Below, piece by piece: positions 8,008 to 17,443 of a stretch of 64,000 nt of DNA. The stretch is from Oenococcus sp. UCMA 16435 (GTDB lineage Bacteria; Bacillota; Bacilli; Lactobacillales; Lactobacillaceae): contig CP030868.2 in assembly GCA_004010835.2 (NCBI GenBank), positions 1,962,465-2,026,464 of the forward strand, read 5' to 3'. Below the pieces are notes generated by a model. The model ran no database searches. It saw only the letters and a program-made list of their open reading frames with translations, and was not told where the DNA came from. Numbering within the stretch: position 1 is the stretch's first letter; every line of letters starts with the position of its first letter. The position numbers and the translations under genes are program-made.

Positions 8008-9483
8008 ATGACAGAACAGTTATGGGACTTGAGAAGAGTTCTTGATGAAATTAAAGATGATCCGCAACAATACCATGCAACTGATGTTGAAGTTGATCCG
8101 GATGCTGAATTGTCCGGTGTTTATCGCTACATCGGTGCTGGCGGTACCGTGGAAAGGCCAACGAAGGAAGGACCGGCAATGGTCTTTAATAACGTTAAAG
8201 GTTTTTCTGATGCGCGGGTATTAATCGGCTTAATGGCTAGTCGTAAACGGGTAGGCAAGATGCTTCACCACGATTTTCGAACATTGGGTCAATTTTTAAA
8301 CGATTCGGTATCTAAGCCGATTGCTCCAGTAGTTGTAAACGAAAATCAGGCTCCAACTCATGAAGTTGTTTATCGTGCAGAAGATCCTGGTTTTGATATT
8401 CGAAAATTGGTACCGGCTCCCACTAATACGCCACTCGATGCTGGCCCATATATTTCTTGTGGGGTGGTTTTTGGTTCGAACATGGATAAAACGATGAGCG
8501 ATGTAACGATTCATCGAATGGTTTTAGAAGATAAAGACAAATTAGGTATTTTCATTCAACCTGGCGGTCGTCATATTGGACATTTTGCTGAAGAGTTCGA
8601 AAAAGCCAACAAACCAATGCCAATTACGATTAATATCGGTTTGGATCCGGCTATCACAATCGGAGTAACATTCGAGCCGCCAACAACACCACTCGGATAT
8701 AACGAATTAGGAGTTGCTGGTGCAATTAGAAAACAAGCTGTACAACTTGTGGACGGTTTGACTGTTGATCAAAAAGCGATTGCCCGTGCCGAATATACAT
8801 TGGAAGGCTATATTATGCCTAACGAGCGAATTCAGGAAGATATTAATACTCATACCGGTAAGGCAATGCCAGAATTCCCTGGCTACGACGGAGACGCTAA
8901 TCCAGCGTTACAGGTTATTAAAGTGACTGCTGTTACACACCGTAAAGATCATCCGATCATGCAAAGTGTGATAGGACCAAGCGAGGAACATGTCAGTATG
9001 GCTGGAATTACGACCGAAGCAAGTATTTTGCAGTTGGTTAACCGTGCTATTCCGGGGAAAGTTAAAAATGTTTATAACCCGCCAGCAGGTGGTGGAAAAC
9101 TAATGACAATTATGCAAATTCATAAAGATAACGAAGCTGATGAAGGAATTCAAAGGCAAGCGGCAATTTTGGCTTTTGCAGCCTTTAAAGAATTAAAAAC
9201 TGTCTTTTTGGTTGACGATGATGTCGATATTTTTGATATGAACGATGTTGTTTGGACGATTAATACCAGGTTCCAAGCTGATGAGGATGTAATGGTACTG
9301 TCGGGTATGCGCAATCATCCACTCGATCCGTCGGAGCGCCCGGTATATGATCCGAAGTCAATTCGAATTAGAGGAATGAGTTCCAAACTTGTGATTGACG
9401 GTACTGTACCATTTGACATTCGTGATCAGTTTGAACGTGCTCAATTTAAAGAAGTTCCGGATTGGAAGAAATACTTAAAATGA
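8008..9483 (+). CDS. UbiD family aromatic acid decarboxylase (LpdC-like)
   Basis: A 491-residue UbiD-family enzyme, which needs prenylated FMN and decarboxylates aromatic or unsaturated acids without oxidation. Length and neighbours match the gallate decarboxylase catalytic subunit LpdC of Lactobacillus plantarum and the VdcC/BsdC subunits of hydroxybenzoate decarboxylases. The ubiX gene next door supplies the cofactor. AGGAGG stands 8 bases before ATG 8008. Decarboxylation coupled to uptake and proton consumption would raise internal pH. Gallate or protocatechuate is the favoured substrate, but vanillate, 4-hydroxybenzoate or another acid cannot be excluded from sequence alone. Confidence 0.88.
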   Translation: MTEQLWDLRRVLDEIKDDPQQYHATDVEVDPDAELSGVYRYIGAGGTVERPTKEGPAMVFNNVKGFSDARVLIGLMASRKRVGKMLHHDFRTLGQFLNDSVSKPIAPVVVNENQAPTHEVVYRAEDPGFDIRKLVPAPTNTPLDAGPYISCGVVFGSNMDKTMSDVTIHRMVLEDKDKLGIFIQPGGRHIGHFAEEFEKANKPMPITINIGLDPAITIGVTFEPPTTPLGYNELGVAGAIRKQAVQLVDGLTVDQKAIARAEYTLEGYIMPNERIQEDINTHTGKAMPEFPGYDGDANPALQVIKVTAVTHRKDHPIMQSVIGPSEEHVSMAGITTEASILQLVNRAIPGKVKNVYNPPAGGGKLMTIMQIHKDNEADEGIQRQAAILAFAAFKELKTVFLVDDDVDIFDMNDVVWTINTRFQADEDVMVLSGMRNHPLDPSERPVYDPKSIRIRGMSSKLVIDGTVPFDIRDQFERAQFKEVPDWKKYLK

Positions 9484-9501
9484 ACCGGAGGGAATGTGAC
9501 C

Positions 9502-10065
9502 GTGAAGAAAATAATTGTTGGAGTTAGCGGTGCTTCGGGAACGGTTTATGCCGTTGACCTTTTAAAGCGGCTTCATACCATATCGGATGTCGAGGTTCAT
9601 CTTGTTATGAGCTCTTGGGCTAAAAAAAATCTTTTGCTTGAAAACGATTATTCTATTGATGAAATAAAAGAACTTGCTGATTATACTTACAATATTCGTG
9701 ATCAGGGAGCAACAATTGCCAGTGGTTCTTTTTTAAACGATGGTATGGTAATTGTTCCAGCCAGTATGAAAACAGTTGCTGGGATTGCCAGCGGCTACGG
9801 AGACGATTTAATAGTTCGGGCTGCTGATGTTGCTATTAAAGAACAACGTAAATTAGTAATGGTACCTCGAGAAACACCATTAAGCGTTATCCACTTGGAG
9901 AATTTAACCAGGTTGGCGCGTCTTGGTGTGCAAATTATTCCGCCGATTCCAGCTTTTTATAGTCATCCGAAAACCATTCAAGATTTAATTAACCATCAAA
10001 CGATGAAGATACTTGACGCTTTTTCAATCAGCAACGATTTCGACAAGCGTTGGGAGGGGGATTAG
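9502..10065 (+). CDS. UbiX family flavin prenyltransferase (LpdB-like)
   Basis: A flavoprotein of about 187 residues that joins a dimethylallyl group to FMN to make the prenyl-FMN used by UbiD enzymes. The N-terminal FMN loop VGVSGASG and the C-terminal PRETPLS segment are family signatures. GTG 9502 is preferred because GGAGGG lies 9 bases upstream; an in-frame GTG at 9496 is also possible but is only 3 bases from that site. The gene starts 18 bases after ubiD and ends one base before lpdD. Its dedicated place in the operon suggests it serves the neighbouring decarboxylase. No ubiquinone genes are nearby. Confidence 0.9.
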   Translation: MKKIIVGVSGASGTVYAVDLLKRLHTISDVEVHLVMSSWAKKNLLLENDYSIDEIKELADYTYNIRDQGATIASGSFLNDGMVIVPASMKTVAGIASGYGDDLIVRAADVAIKEQRKLVMVPRETPLSVIHLENLTRLARLGVQIIPPIPAFYSHPKTIQDLINHQTMKILDAFSISNDFDKRWEGD

Positions 10066-10066
10066 A

Positions 10067-10477
10067 ATGGCCGAAGCAACGGTTAAATTTACCGTGGATG
10101 AATCCGGGTACTCGTTGAATATGCTTGTTCGTCAAATAGGCCCAGACCTTTTAATAAGTGTTACCGGTGGAACAAATCCACATATCGGCGTGGTTACTAC
10201 TCTAGCTCCTGGGGTGGAAACGCGAACGGTTCGTTTTCTTAGCCCACATGAAGGATTCCATAAAGAGAATTTAATCACAGAAAGAATTGCGGCAAAAATT
10301 CATCCTGGTCTCACGCGTAATTGTGTAATTACGGCTGGGGTACATGTTAATTACATTACAAAAAAACAGATTGCTGCTGCTGGCCCGATGTCGGACAAAT
10401 TAGGCGAACAATTGCTGCTTTGGCTCAAGTCGCATCCGGTAAATATTTCCAAACCTATTTATAAACATCCAGAGTAA
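10067..10477 (+). CDS. LpdD-like small subunit of the decarboxylase system
   Basis: A 136-residue protein resembling the LpdD/BsdD-type small protein found with UbiD and UbiX in hydroxybenzoate and gallate decarboxylase operons, a domain named after a proposed prenylated-flavin chaperone role. Its function is not firmly known, and in L. plantarum it was reported as not needed for gallate decarboxylase activity. GGGAGGGGG, 8 bases before ATG 10067, fixes the start; the longer frame from 10013 has no such site and overlaps ubiX. Its presence separates this locus from ubiquinone-type ubiD/ubiX pairs. Confidence 0.75.
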   Translation: MAEATVKFTVDESGYSLNMLVRQIGPDLLISVTGGTNPHIGVVTTLAPGVETRTVRFLSPHEGFHKENLITERIAAKIHPGLTRNCVITAGVHVNYITKKQIAAAGPMSDKLGEQLLLWLKSHPVNISKPIYKHPE

Positions 10478-10596
10478 AGGAAAATAAAAAACGACGACGA
10501 TTCTGGATTATTTTTGTTTATTGTTTAATTCAACAATTAACAATAAGAAAGTAACCAAAAATCGAAATGTCGAAAGAAAGGAAAAAACTTTGAATT

Positions 10597-11976
10597 ATGA
10601 CTAAAAAAACAATCGGCTTCCTGAGCGGAGTCGTAGTGTTTGTAATCATTGATTTAATTCCATTTAGCGGTTTGTCTACAACTGGTAGACTTGACTTGGC
10701 ATTAACTTTGATGACTGTCGTTTGGTGGGCAACACAAATCGCTCAACCAGCTTTTGTTGGTGGAATTTATCTAATGCTCTTGATAATTTTTCAGGTAGCC
10801 ACTCCTGTTCAAGTATTCTCAGATGCTTGGACAGGATCAATTATGTGGTTGGTTATCGGAGCTTATTTGATTGCGGGAGCTGTAAAAGATTCCGGTTTGG
10901 GAGAACGGATTGCTTATGCCTTCATTGTGCGCTTTGTTCGTTCTTGGAATGGAATTATTATTTCAATTTTTGTATTGACATTCATTTTGTCGCTTTTAAT
11001 TCCACATCCTTGGCCACGTGCATTTTTGATCATGTCTGTTATAGACGTTGTTGCCTCAAGTGCAGATATGGCTAAAGAGGATCGAGCCAAATTAGGATTG
11101 ACGGTTTTCGCTGCTTCTTGTCCTTTATCAGGAGTGTTTCTAACAGGTGATACGTCATTGAACCCACTGGCGGTGGCGGATTCTGGTGTAAAAGTTAGTT
11201 TTATGTCTTACTTCTATTACATGAGTGTTCCAATGATTATAGCGGCTATTATCACTATGCTGTTAATCATGCTTTTGTTCCGTCCAACCAAAAAGGTATC
11301 AATTGATGTTAATGCTTTAAAGTTGAAGCAAAAAGAACTTGGTGCTTTTTCCGAGAAAGAAACTCGTACTCTAATTTGGTTAGTAATCGCGATTGCTTTG
11401 TGGCTGACTAGTGGAATAACCGGGATTGATGTTGGCTGGTTGACACTGGTTATAGCATTGTTAATGAGCCTTCCATTAGTTGGCGAGGTATTAACGGCCA
11501 AATCATGGAGTGGCGTACCCGTTAATGTATTGATATTCTTAACGTCGGCAATTACGATCGGTGTTGTTGGTAAAGTCACTGGAATGAATAGTTGGATTGC
11601 TAAGACGATCTTGCCATCTTCATTGCCACAAAATCTTTACCTGTTAGCAATCATAATCACGATTGGCGCAATGGTTATTCATATGTTTATGGGTTCCGTC
11701 ATTGCAGTTATGGGAGTTACAATTCCAGCCTTCTTGGCAGCTACTTCTCACATGGGTGTTAGCCCGTTGGCGATTTCGCTGTTGGTATTTTCTGTAGTAA
11801 ATCTTCACTATATTCTGCCGTTTCATAATATGGCAATATTAGTTGGAAGCGATCCGGATACCGGTGGAGGATATAACCAAAAACAGGTTATGCGCTTGGG
11901 CATACCATTAACGATTGTGATGTTTATTGTCGCAGTTGTTGAAATTTTTTGGTGGAAATTAATAGGCTTTATATAA
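10597..11976 (+). CDS. DASS (SLC13) family anion transporter
   Basis: A 459-residue integral membrane protein with about eleven to twelve hydrophobic segments and the layout of divalent anion:Na+ symporters (SLC13/DASS), which carry dicarboxylates, citrate or sulfate. Its position after ubiD-ubiX-lpdD suggests it imports the aromatic acid or exchanges it for the decarboxylated product; the latter would form a decarboxylation-driven proton-motive cycle. In L. plantarum a permease gene similarly neighbours the gallate decarboxylase gene. AAAGAAAGG is 15 bases from ATG 10597, a loose spacing. A 119-base gap before it could hold its own promoter. The substrate is inferred from context only. Confidence 0.8.
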   Translation: MTKKTIGFLSGVVVFVIIDLIPFSGLSTTGRLDLALTLMTVVWWATQIAQPAFVGGIYLMLLIIFQVATPVQVFSDAWTGSIMWLVIGAYLIAGAVKDSGLGERIAYAFIVRFVRSWNGIIISIFVLTFILSLLIPHPWPRAFLIMSVIDVVASSADMAKEDRAKLGLTVFAASCPLSGVFLTGDTSLNPLAVADSGVKVSFMSYFYYMSVPMIIAAIITMLLIMLLFRPTKKVSIDVNALKLKQKELGAFSEKETRTLIWLVIAIALWLTSGITGIDVGWLTLVIALLMSLPLVGEVLTAKSWSGVPVNVLIFLTSAITIGVVGKVTGMNSWIAKTILPSSLPQNLYLLAIIITIGAMVIHMFMGSVIAVMGVTIPAFLAATSHMGVSPLAISLLVFSVVNLHYILPFHNMAILVGSDPDTGGGYNQKQVMRLGIPLTIVMFIVAVVEIFWWKLIGFI

Positions 11977-11994
11977 TTAAAAATTAATATTTAT

Positions 11995-12026
11995 AAAACT
12001 GTCTAAGTTAACTTAGACAGTTTTTT
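11995..12026 (+). terminator. Terminator of the decarboxylase-transporter operon
   Basis: AAAACTGTCTAAGTTAACTT and its continuation form a near-perfect palindrome through TTTTTT. The stem is fully complementary with A/T runs on both sides, so it probably stops transcription in both directions. Confidence 0.88.
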
Positions 12027-12134
12027 ATTAGATGATATTTAAATTAGAGAAAGGACGAGAAGGATAAAGTTTTTTTAGTAATTTAATCATCAAAGTTAAA
12101 TCACGTTTTATAAAAAGTAATTGTAAAATTAGCA

Positions 12135-12162
12135 ATAAAAAAGCCTCAATGATTAATTGAGG
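12135..12162 (-). terminator. Terminator of the permease-usp operon
   Basis: On the minus strand CCTCAAT, loop TAATC and ATTGAGG are followed by CTTTTTT, an intrinsic terminator just after the usp stop codon. The 108 bases between this and the opposing terminator hold no recognisable element. Confidence 0.85.
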
Positions 12163-12173
12163 TCGTAATTTCT

Positions 12174-12602
12174 TTATTTAACAACGAGAACATCACAAGC
12201 TGAGTTTCTAATTACATAACTAGTATGAGATCCAACGACTAGTTTTTCGACTGTATTTAAACCGGTATTACCAACAACAATTAGGTCAATGCCATGTTCT
12301 TTTGGATACTCGTTTGCTAAAACTAATTTAATATTCCCAACTAAGGCTTCACCTGTAACTTTTAAACCAGCTTTTTTTGCATCATCAACATAAGGAACCA
12401 ACTTATCTTTAATCTGCTGATATTGGTCACGATAGAAATCCTCACTAACGCCAAAAGAAGAATCCATTCCTCTATCTCGATTGACAATCCAAACCAGATA
12501 AAGATTGGCTGCAAGTGCATCCGCTAAACTGCAGGCTACTTTAAAGGCATTATTGGCTTGGGAAGAACCATCCAATCCAACCAAAATATTTTTATAAACC
12601 AT
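12174..12602 (-). CDS. Universal stress protein (UspA family)
   Basis: A 142-residue single-domain Usp protein, a cytoplasmic dimer made under stress. The ATP-binding motif G-2x-G-9x-G-S is present as GNTGLNTVEKLVVGS, with Asp near the N-terminus in VGLDGS, so it should be an ATP-binding Usp. It starts 1 base after the amino-acid permease stop on the same strand, hence co-transcribed with it. Transporter-Usp pairs occur widely, and the Usp may tune the permease in response to energy state. That coupling is inferred, not shown. Confidence 0.9.
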   Translation of the reverse strand: MVYKNILVGLDGSSQANNAFKVACSLADALAANLYLVWIVNRDRGMDSSFGVSEDFYRDQYQQIKDKLVPYVDDAKKAGLKVTGEALVGNIKLVLANEYPKEHGIDLIVVGNTGLNTVEKLVVGSHTSYVIRNSACDVLVVK

Positions 12603-12603
12603 A

Positions 12604-14040
12604 TTATTCAGCTCCTTTATTTTGTGGCTTAAAAGAGTTTAGTTTGGAATGTTTTTTTGCATAGGTAAAATAAAGAACCATGCCAATGGCGAACCATACA
12701 ACGAACCTAACCCAAGTTTCCCAGTTTAAGCCAGCAACCAAAACCAAACAGAAAATAATTGCGATGATCGGAGTATAAGGAACGCCGGGTGCTCTGAAGC
12801 CACGATGAAGTTCAGGGTGCGAATGACGCATCCAAAGAACACCAGCTGAAACTAGGATAAAGGCAGTTAATGTTCCGATATTAACTAGTTCGGCTAGAAT
12901 ATTCAAGTTTATCAGACCACCAGCAATCGCTGTGATGATGCCAAAGAACCAAGTACCCTTAAAAGGAGTTTGGTATTTCGGATTAACATCTCCGAAAAAT
13001 TTCGGAAACAAACCATCACGCGACATTGAATAACTAATCCGAGATTGTCCGTAAAGTTGAACCAAGATAACAGTTGTCATACCTAAGATAGCGCCAATAC
13101 TGACGATGATTGATAACCAGGTTTGACCAGTTGAATGAAGAACCGCCAAGACGGGAGCATTCAAATATTTTGCAAAAACAGTAAACTTAACAACGCCAGT
13201 CATAATCAAAGTCATGATGATATACAGAACCGTTGAGATAAACAAGGACAACAAGATTCCACGAGGTAGAGTCTTGCTCGGGTTGATTGTTTCTTCGGCG
13301 CTGGATGAAACAGAATCAAAACCAATAAATGAGAAAAATACAATCGAAGCTGCGGGAATAATTCCAGCTGCTTCACCATTATGGAAAGAATACAAGCCAT
13401 AAGGAGAAAAAGGCTGCCAATTATGTGGCTTAATGAACCAAATTGTGCAGACGATAAAGAGCAAAATGATAGCTAACTTGACAATAACCATTGTGTCGTT
13501 TACTCTTTTTGTTTGCGTAATACCAATTGAAATAATCCAAGTAATCAATAAAACAATTAAAAATGCTGGTAAATTAAAGTAGCTTGTGACGCCGGCCGTA
13601 GTTCCGGCCGCAGCCGTCAGAACGGTCGGAAGATGAATTCCTAAATTACCAAGCAAATTAGCAAAATATCCCGACCAGCCAACTGAGACAGTTGCGGCAC
13701 CTAACGCATATTCCAAAATTAAATCCCAACCGATAATAAAAGCAATAATCTCACCAAAAGCAATGTAAGAGTATGTATAAGCTGAGCCGGCCACTGGCGC
13801 CATTGAAGCAAATTCAGCGTAACAAAGACCGGCAAAACCACAGCAGATGGCTGCAACCAGAAACGATACCGATATCGCCGGTCCGGCAGTTAGAGCTCCT
13901 TTTCCGGTTAAAACAAAGATTCCGGTACCAATAATTGCTCCGATACCAAGGAAAGTTAAATCCCACGTTCGCAAAGTCCTTTTTAGAGGCGTCGAGTGTT
14001 TGAGAATCTCACTGACGTCTTTTTTTCTAAAGACATCCAT
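12604..14040 (-). CDS. APC superfamily amino acid permease
   Basis: A 478-residue transporter with twelve predicted membrane helices. The first carries the APC substrate-binding loop [15 protein letters not shown] at about residues 31-45. It is closest in form to the cationic/branched amino-acid transporter branch (YfnA/CAT-like), which exchanges or imports amino acids with protons. It heads a two-gene operon with a Usp protein. Its promoter region shares the long gap with the alaS leader, where a PurR-box-like sequence lies 112-121 bases upstream. The substrate cannot be named from sequence. Confidence 0.85.
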   Translation of the reverse strand: MDVFRKKDVSEILKHSTPLKRTLRTWDLTFLGIGAIIGTGIFVLTGKGALTAGPAISVSFLVAAICCGFAGLCYAEFASMAPVAGSAYTYSYIAFGEIIAFIIGWDLILEYALGAATVSVGWSGYFANLLGNLGIHLPTVLTAAAGTTAGVTSYFNLPAFLIVLLITWIISIGITQTKRVNDTMVIVKLAIILLFIVCTIWFIKPHNWQPFSPYGLYSFHNGEAAGIIPAASIVFFSFIGFDSVSSSAEETINPSKTLPRGILLSLFISTVLYIIMTLIMTGVVKFTVFAKYLNAPVLAVLHSTGQTWLSIIVSIGAILGMTTVILVQLYGQSRISYSMSRDGLFPKFFGDVNPKYQTPFKGTWFFGIITAIAGGLINLNILAELVNIGTLTAFILVSAGVLWMRHSHPELHRGFRAPGVPYTPIIAIIFCLVLVAGLNWETWVRFVVWFAIGMVLYFTYAKKHSKLNSFKPQNKGAE

Positions 14041-14151
14041 TCAAATTACCTTCTTTCATAAAATTTAATGAACATTCTATTACTAAATGTCGCGTATAGC
14101 TAGAACAAAATTGAAAAAAATTTATAAAATTGTCCTAATTAGGGTTAAATC

Positions 14152-14161
14152 ACGAACATTA
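14152..14161 (+). promoter_or_regulatory. PurR-box-like sequence between the APC permease and alaS
   Basis: ACGAACATTA equals the PurR half-site consensus known from Bacillus. It lies 112-121 bases upstream of the permease start and about 136 bases before the alaS promoter. No inverted partner at the classic spacing was found, so a chance match is possible. Confidence 0.35.
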
Positions 14162-14276
14162 ATCAATAAAAATACGTTTTTATCGCTTTTTTTTAAATAA
14201 AAACATCAATAAAAAATGTTGAAATTTTTTTGATCATTTTTTTGTTTTTGAAAAATCGTTAACTTAAAAAAGAAAT

Positions 14277-14302
14277 CACCGTGATATACACCGTGGTATA
14301 GT
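14277..14302 (+). promoter_or_regulatory. alaS promoter with tandem 12-base repeat and extended -10
   Basis: CACCGTGATATA and CACCGTGGTATA stand head to tail (11 of 12 bases equal). The second supplies an extended -10, TGG then TATAGT (14297-14302); the first also contains a TGA-TATACA form. There is no good -35. Transcription should start near 14309, at the T-box leader. The rest of the 457-base gap before alaS, from 14041 to 14276, is AT-rich with no gene. Confidence 0.6.
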
Positions 14303-14308
14303 TGAATA

Positions 14309-14480
14309 GAAAACGGATATGTTTTGAGAATGTTTTTCAGAGAGGGGCCGGTTGATGCGAGGACCTAATTCTTAATCGAAATGCTCCCGTTTATTAATTA
14401 ATTTAAAAAAAGAGACACAAACATTGTGTGAAGCTCGGTGGTACCGCGATTTTTCGCCCGGGCATTAAACATGATGTTTT
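14309..14480 (+). ncRNA. T-box riboswitch leader of alaS
   Basis: The leader has the AGAGA loop of stem I (14339-14344 region), a candidate Ala specifier codon GCT at 14383-14385, stem III ACACAA/TTGTGT, and the T-box core GGTGGTACCGCG (14437-14448) with the UGGU bulge that pairs with an uncharged tRNA ending in ACCA. Uncharged tRNA-Ala should allow alaS expression. The core departs from AGGGTGG (CTCGGTGG), and the downstream terminator is weak: AAACA-TGA-TGTTT followed by T's near 14467. Confidence 0.85.
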
Positions 14481-14497
14481 TTATTATTTGAGGTAAA

Positions 14498-17155
14498 ATG
14501 AAAAAACTTAATTCAACACAAATTCGTCAGATGTTTCTTGATTTTTTTCAATCCAAAGGGCATAAAATCGAACCAAGCCAATCGCTAATCCCTCAGGACG
14601 ATCCAAGTCTTTTGTGGATTAATTCTGGTGTTGCCACTTTAAAAAAATACTTTGACGGCTCAGTAATACCGGAAAATCCTCGGATTACTAATGCACAAAA
14701 ATCAATTCGTACAAATGATATTGAAAATGTTGGCCACACAGCTCGACACCATACTTTCTTTGAAATGCTTGGTAATTTTTCAGTTGGCGATTATTTTAAA
14801 AAAGAGATAATTCCCTGGGCTTGGGAATTATTAACAAGCCCAAAATGGTATGGAATTGAAGCAGAAAAACTTTTTATAACTTATTATCCTCGTGATACCG
14901 AAACTAAAGAACTTTGGGAATCCCAACCGGGATTTTTGATCGGTCATACGATTCCTCAAGCTGATAATTTTTGGGATATCGGCGAGGGGCCATCCGGTCC
15001 TGACACAGAAGTTTTTTTTGATCGTGGGTCTAAATTCCAAAATTTGTCCGATGACGATCCGGAAATGTATCCCGGCGGTGAAAACGAACGGTACCTTGAA
15101 ATTTGGAATATTGTTTTTTCTCAATTTAATCATTTACCCGGTTTGACAGACAATTCCAAGTATCCTGAATTGCCACACAAAAATATCGATACTGGAATGG
15201 GACTTGAACGAGTTGTTTCGATCTTTGAAAATGCTCCGACTAATTTTGAAACGGATCTTTTTTTGCCGATTATACGTAAAGTTGAACAGTTATCTGGGAG
15301 AGAATATGGGAAAAACCAAGATGAAGATGTCAGTTTTAAGGTAATTGCTGACCATATCCGTGCAGTAACTTTTGCTATTTCCGATGGTGCTTTGCCGGGA
15401 AATACCGGTCGTGGTTACGTCATTCGTCGTTTGCTGCGGCGAGCTGTCATGCATGGACGCAAATTAGGAATTGAAAAACCGTTTTTAACTCAGCTGGTAC
15501 CGATTGTCGGGGAAATAATGAAATCCTATTATCCAGAAATTCTCGAGAATAAGGATAAAATTATTCCAGTAATTCAAAATGAGGAAGAGCGATTCAACAA
15601 AACCCTAACTGCTGGTTTGAATTTACTTGATAATCTGATCGAAAAAGCTCGTAAAGATAAAAAGCTTCAGATTTCCGGGAAAGATGCTTTTAAACTTTTC
15701 GACACTTATGGTTTTCCGCTTGAATTAACCGAAGAACAGGCTGCTGACGCTGGTTTGACTGTTGATACGACTTCTTTTGATAAAGAAATGAAGGATCAAC
15801 AAAAAAGAGCCCGGGCAGCTCAAGGGAAATTAAAAACTTTCGGTCTTCAGGATGAGGTTTTGATGAATTTAAAAGTTCCATCGACCTATGTTGGCTGGAG
15901 CCAAACAAGTGTTGATGACGCAAAAATAGTGGCTATTATAGTGAATGATCAGCAAATTAATACAGCTAGGGCCGGTCAGAAAGCTCTTCTGGTTTTTGAT
16001 GAAACACCGTTTTATGCTGAGATGGGTGGCCAAGTAGCTGACCAAGGAACTGTACAGGCTGAAGATGGAAAAGTACTTGCGCAGGTGATTGATGTTCAAA
16101 ACGCTCCTAATCAGCAACATATTCATACAGTTAATGCATTTTCCAATCTTCAAGTTGGCCAAAAAGTAAATCTTCGTCTTGATATGCATCGGCACGTTGC
16201 TGTCTCGAAGAATCATACGGCGACGCATTTGTTGGATCAAGCTTTGCGCAATATTATTGCTGGCGATATTCACCAGGCCGGGTCCTTGGTTGAACCCGAT
16301 TATTTGCGTTTTGATTTTACACATCAAGGACCGGTTTCTGCAGAAACTTTAGATCGAATTGAGGATCAAGTCAATCAAGAAATAGCAGCTGCCCTACCGA
16401 TTTCTTGGATTGAAACCGACATTGAATCGGCCAAAAAGCTTGGTGCAGTGGCTGTCTTTGGAGAAAAGTACGGAAAAAAAGTTCGAGTAGTTTCGATTGG
16501 TGATTTTAACAAAGAGTTTGATGGCGGCACGCATGCCAAGAATACAAGCGAACTTGGTTTATTTAAAATTGTTAGCGAATCCGGTATTGGGGCCGGAACG
16601 CGTAGAATTGAGGCTGTTACTGGGCAGGCGGCATTTAAATTATTGAAGACCCATGAACAATTGCTCAAAAAAGCGGCTGGGTTCTTAAATGCCCAAAAAT
16701 TAGCCGATGTACCCGATAAAATTGTTGATTTACAAAATAATTTTAAGGAATCACAGAAGCAGATAGAATCTTTATCAGCCAAAGCAGCAAATGTGGCTGC
16801 CAATAAAATTTTTGAAAAACCTCTTAAAGCTGGTAAGTACAGTTATATAACTGCTGAAATTGCCAATCAGACAATTGACGGATTACGAAAAATTATCGAT
16901 GATTGGCGGCAAAAGGCCATTTCTGATTTAATAATCATTGCTACAAATGACAATGGCAAGGCCATACTGGTTGCTGCTTCTGCAAAACCAAATGAGGTTA
17001 AGGCTGGTAACCTTATCAAGGCAATTTCCTCTAAAATTCAAGGCGGTGGTGGCGGACGACCAGACTTTGCCCAAGCTGGTGGCAAAAATCCGGCTGGAAT
17101 TGCTGATGCTTTGTCGAGTGTTTCTGAATACTTGGAAAGTCTTGATCCACGATAG
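14498..17155 (+). CDS. alaS: Alanyl-tRNA synthetase
   Basis: An 885-residue class II synthetase that charges tRNA-Ala. The N-terminal catalytic core, tRNA recognition region, editing domain and C-terminal oligomerisation domain with a GGGGGR glycine run are all in order, at normal length. The editing site should hold zinc with two His, a Cys and a His. Here His573, His577 and His679 are present, but the Cys of CGGTH is Asp675 (DGGTH). I see no cysteine anywhere in the protein. Asp may still bind metal, so loss of proofreading is not proven. GAGG precedes ATG 14498. Expression is T-box controlled, and ireB-ruvX-yrzB follow. Confidence 0.97.
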   Translation: MKKLNSTQIRQMFLDFFQSKGHKIEPSQSLIPQDDPSLLWINSGVATLKKYFDGSVIPENPRITNAQKSIRTNDIENVGHTARHHTFFEMLGNFSVGDYFKKEIIPWAWELLTSPKWYGIEAEKLFITYYPRDTETKELWESQPGFLIGHTIPQADNFWDIGEGPSGPDTEVFFDRGSKFQNLSDDDPEMYPGGENERYLEIWNIVFSQFNHLPGLTDNSKYPELPHKNIDTGMGLERVVSIFENAPTNFETDLFLPIIRKVEQLSGREYGKNQDEDVSFKVIADHIRAVTFAISDGALPGNTGRGYVIRRLLRRAVMHGRKLGIEKPFLTQLVPIVGEIMKSYYPEILENKDKIIPVIQNEEERFNKTLTAGLNLLDNLIEKARKDKKLQISGKDAFKLFDTYGFPLELTEEQAADAGLTVDTTSFDKEMKDQQKRARAAQGKLKTFGLQDEVLMNLKVPSTYVGWSQTSVDDAKIVAIIVNDQQINTARAGQKALLVFDETPFYAEMGGQVADQGTVQAEDGKVLAQVIDVQNAPNQQHIHTVNAFSNLQVGQKVNLRLDMHRHVAVSKNHTATHLLDQALRNIIAGDIHQAGSLVEPDYLRFDFTHQGPVSAETLDRIEDQVNQEIAAALPISWIETDIESAKKLGAVAVFGEKYGKKVRVVSIGDFNKEFDGGTHAKNTSELGLFKIVSESGIGAGTRRIEAVTGQAAFKLLKTHEQLLKKAAGFLNAQKLADVPDKIVDLQNNFKESQKQIESLSAKAANVAANKIFEKPLKAGKYSYITAEIANQTIDGLRKIIDDWRQKAISDLIIIATNDNGKAILVAASAKPNEVKAGNLIKAISSKIQGGGGGRPDFAQAGGKNPAGIADALSSVSEYLESLDPR

Positions 17156-17170
17156 GGTAGAATATAGGGG

Positions 17171-17443
17171 ATGGCAGAATTTGAAGATACAACTGTATTT
17201 AATTTCGGCTCGCAAAAACCGGAAAATGTTCGTTCGATGCTCAAACTGGTATACGAAGCTTTGGAGGAAAAAGGTTATAATCCGATTAATCAAATTGTTG
17301 GTTATTTGATTTCTGGCGATCCGGCTTACATCCCGCGCCTTAACGATGCACGCAATTTAATTCGTCGTTTTGAACGTGATGAAATCGTTGAAGAACTAGT
17401 CAAGGATTATCTTTCGGATCATAAAACGGATGAAAATAAATGA
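17171..17443 (+). CDS. ireB: IreB family regulatory phosphoprotein (UPF0297/YrzL)
   Basis: A 90-residue protein of the UPF0297 family. In Enterococcus faecalis IreB is a substrate of the PASTA-domain Ser/Thr kinase IreK and restrains cephalosporin resistance. The N-terminal Thr7-Thr8 pair fits the expected phosphorylation region. It lies between alaS and ruvX in the order conserved through Firmicutes. ATG 17171 follows AGGGG and lies 15 bases after the alaS stop. The frame overlaps ruvX by 4 bases (ATGA), so translation is coupled. The kinase itself is not in this window. Confidence 0.92.
   Translation: MAEFEDTTVFNFGSQKPENVRSMLKLVYEALEEKGYNPINQIVGYLISGDPAYIPRLNDARNLIRRFERDEIVEELVKDYLSDHKTDENK

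Noticed and set aside
15869..16803. Two minus-strand open frames (152 and 142 codons) inside alaS
   Set aside because: Both mirror alaS, have no start signals and give low-complexity products.
14498..17155. AlaRS as a pseudogene because of the missing Cys
   Set aside because: The frame is intact at full length and it must be essential; a residue change is not decay.
16938..17309. Plus-strand frame overlapping the end of alaS and ireB
   Set aside because: It overlaps two well-supported genes in another frame and lacks a ribosome site.
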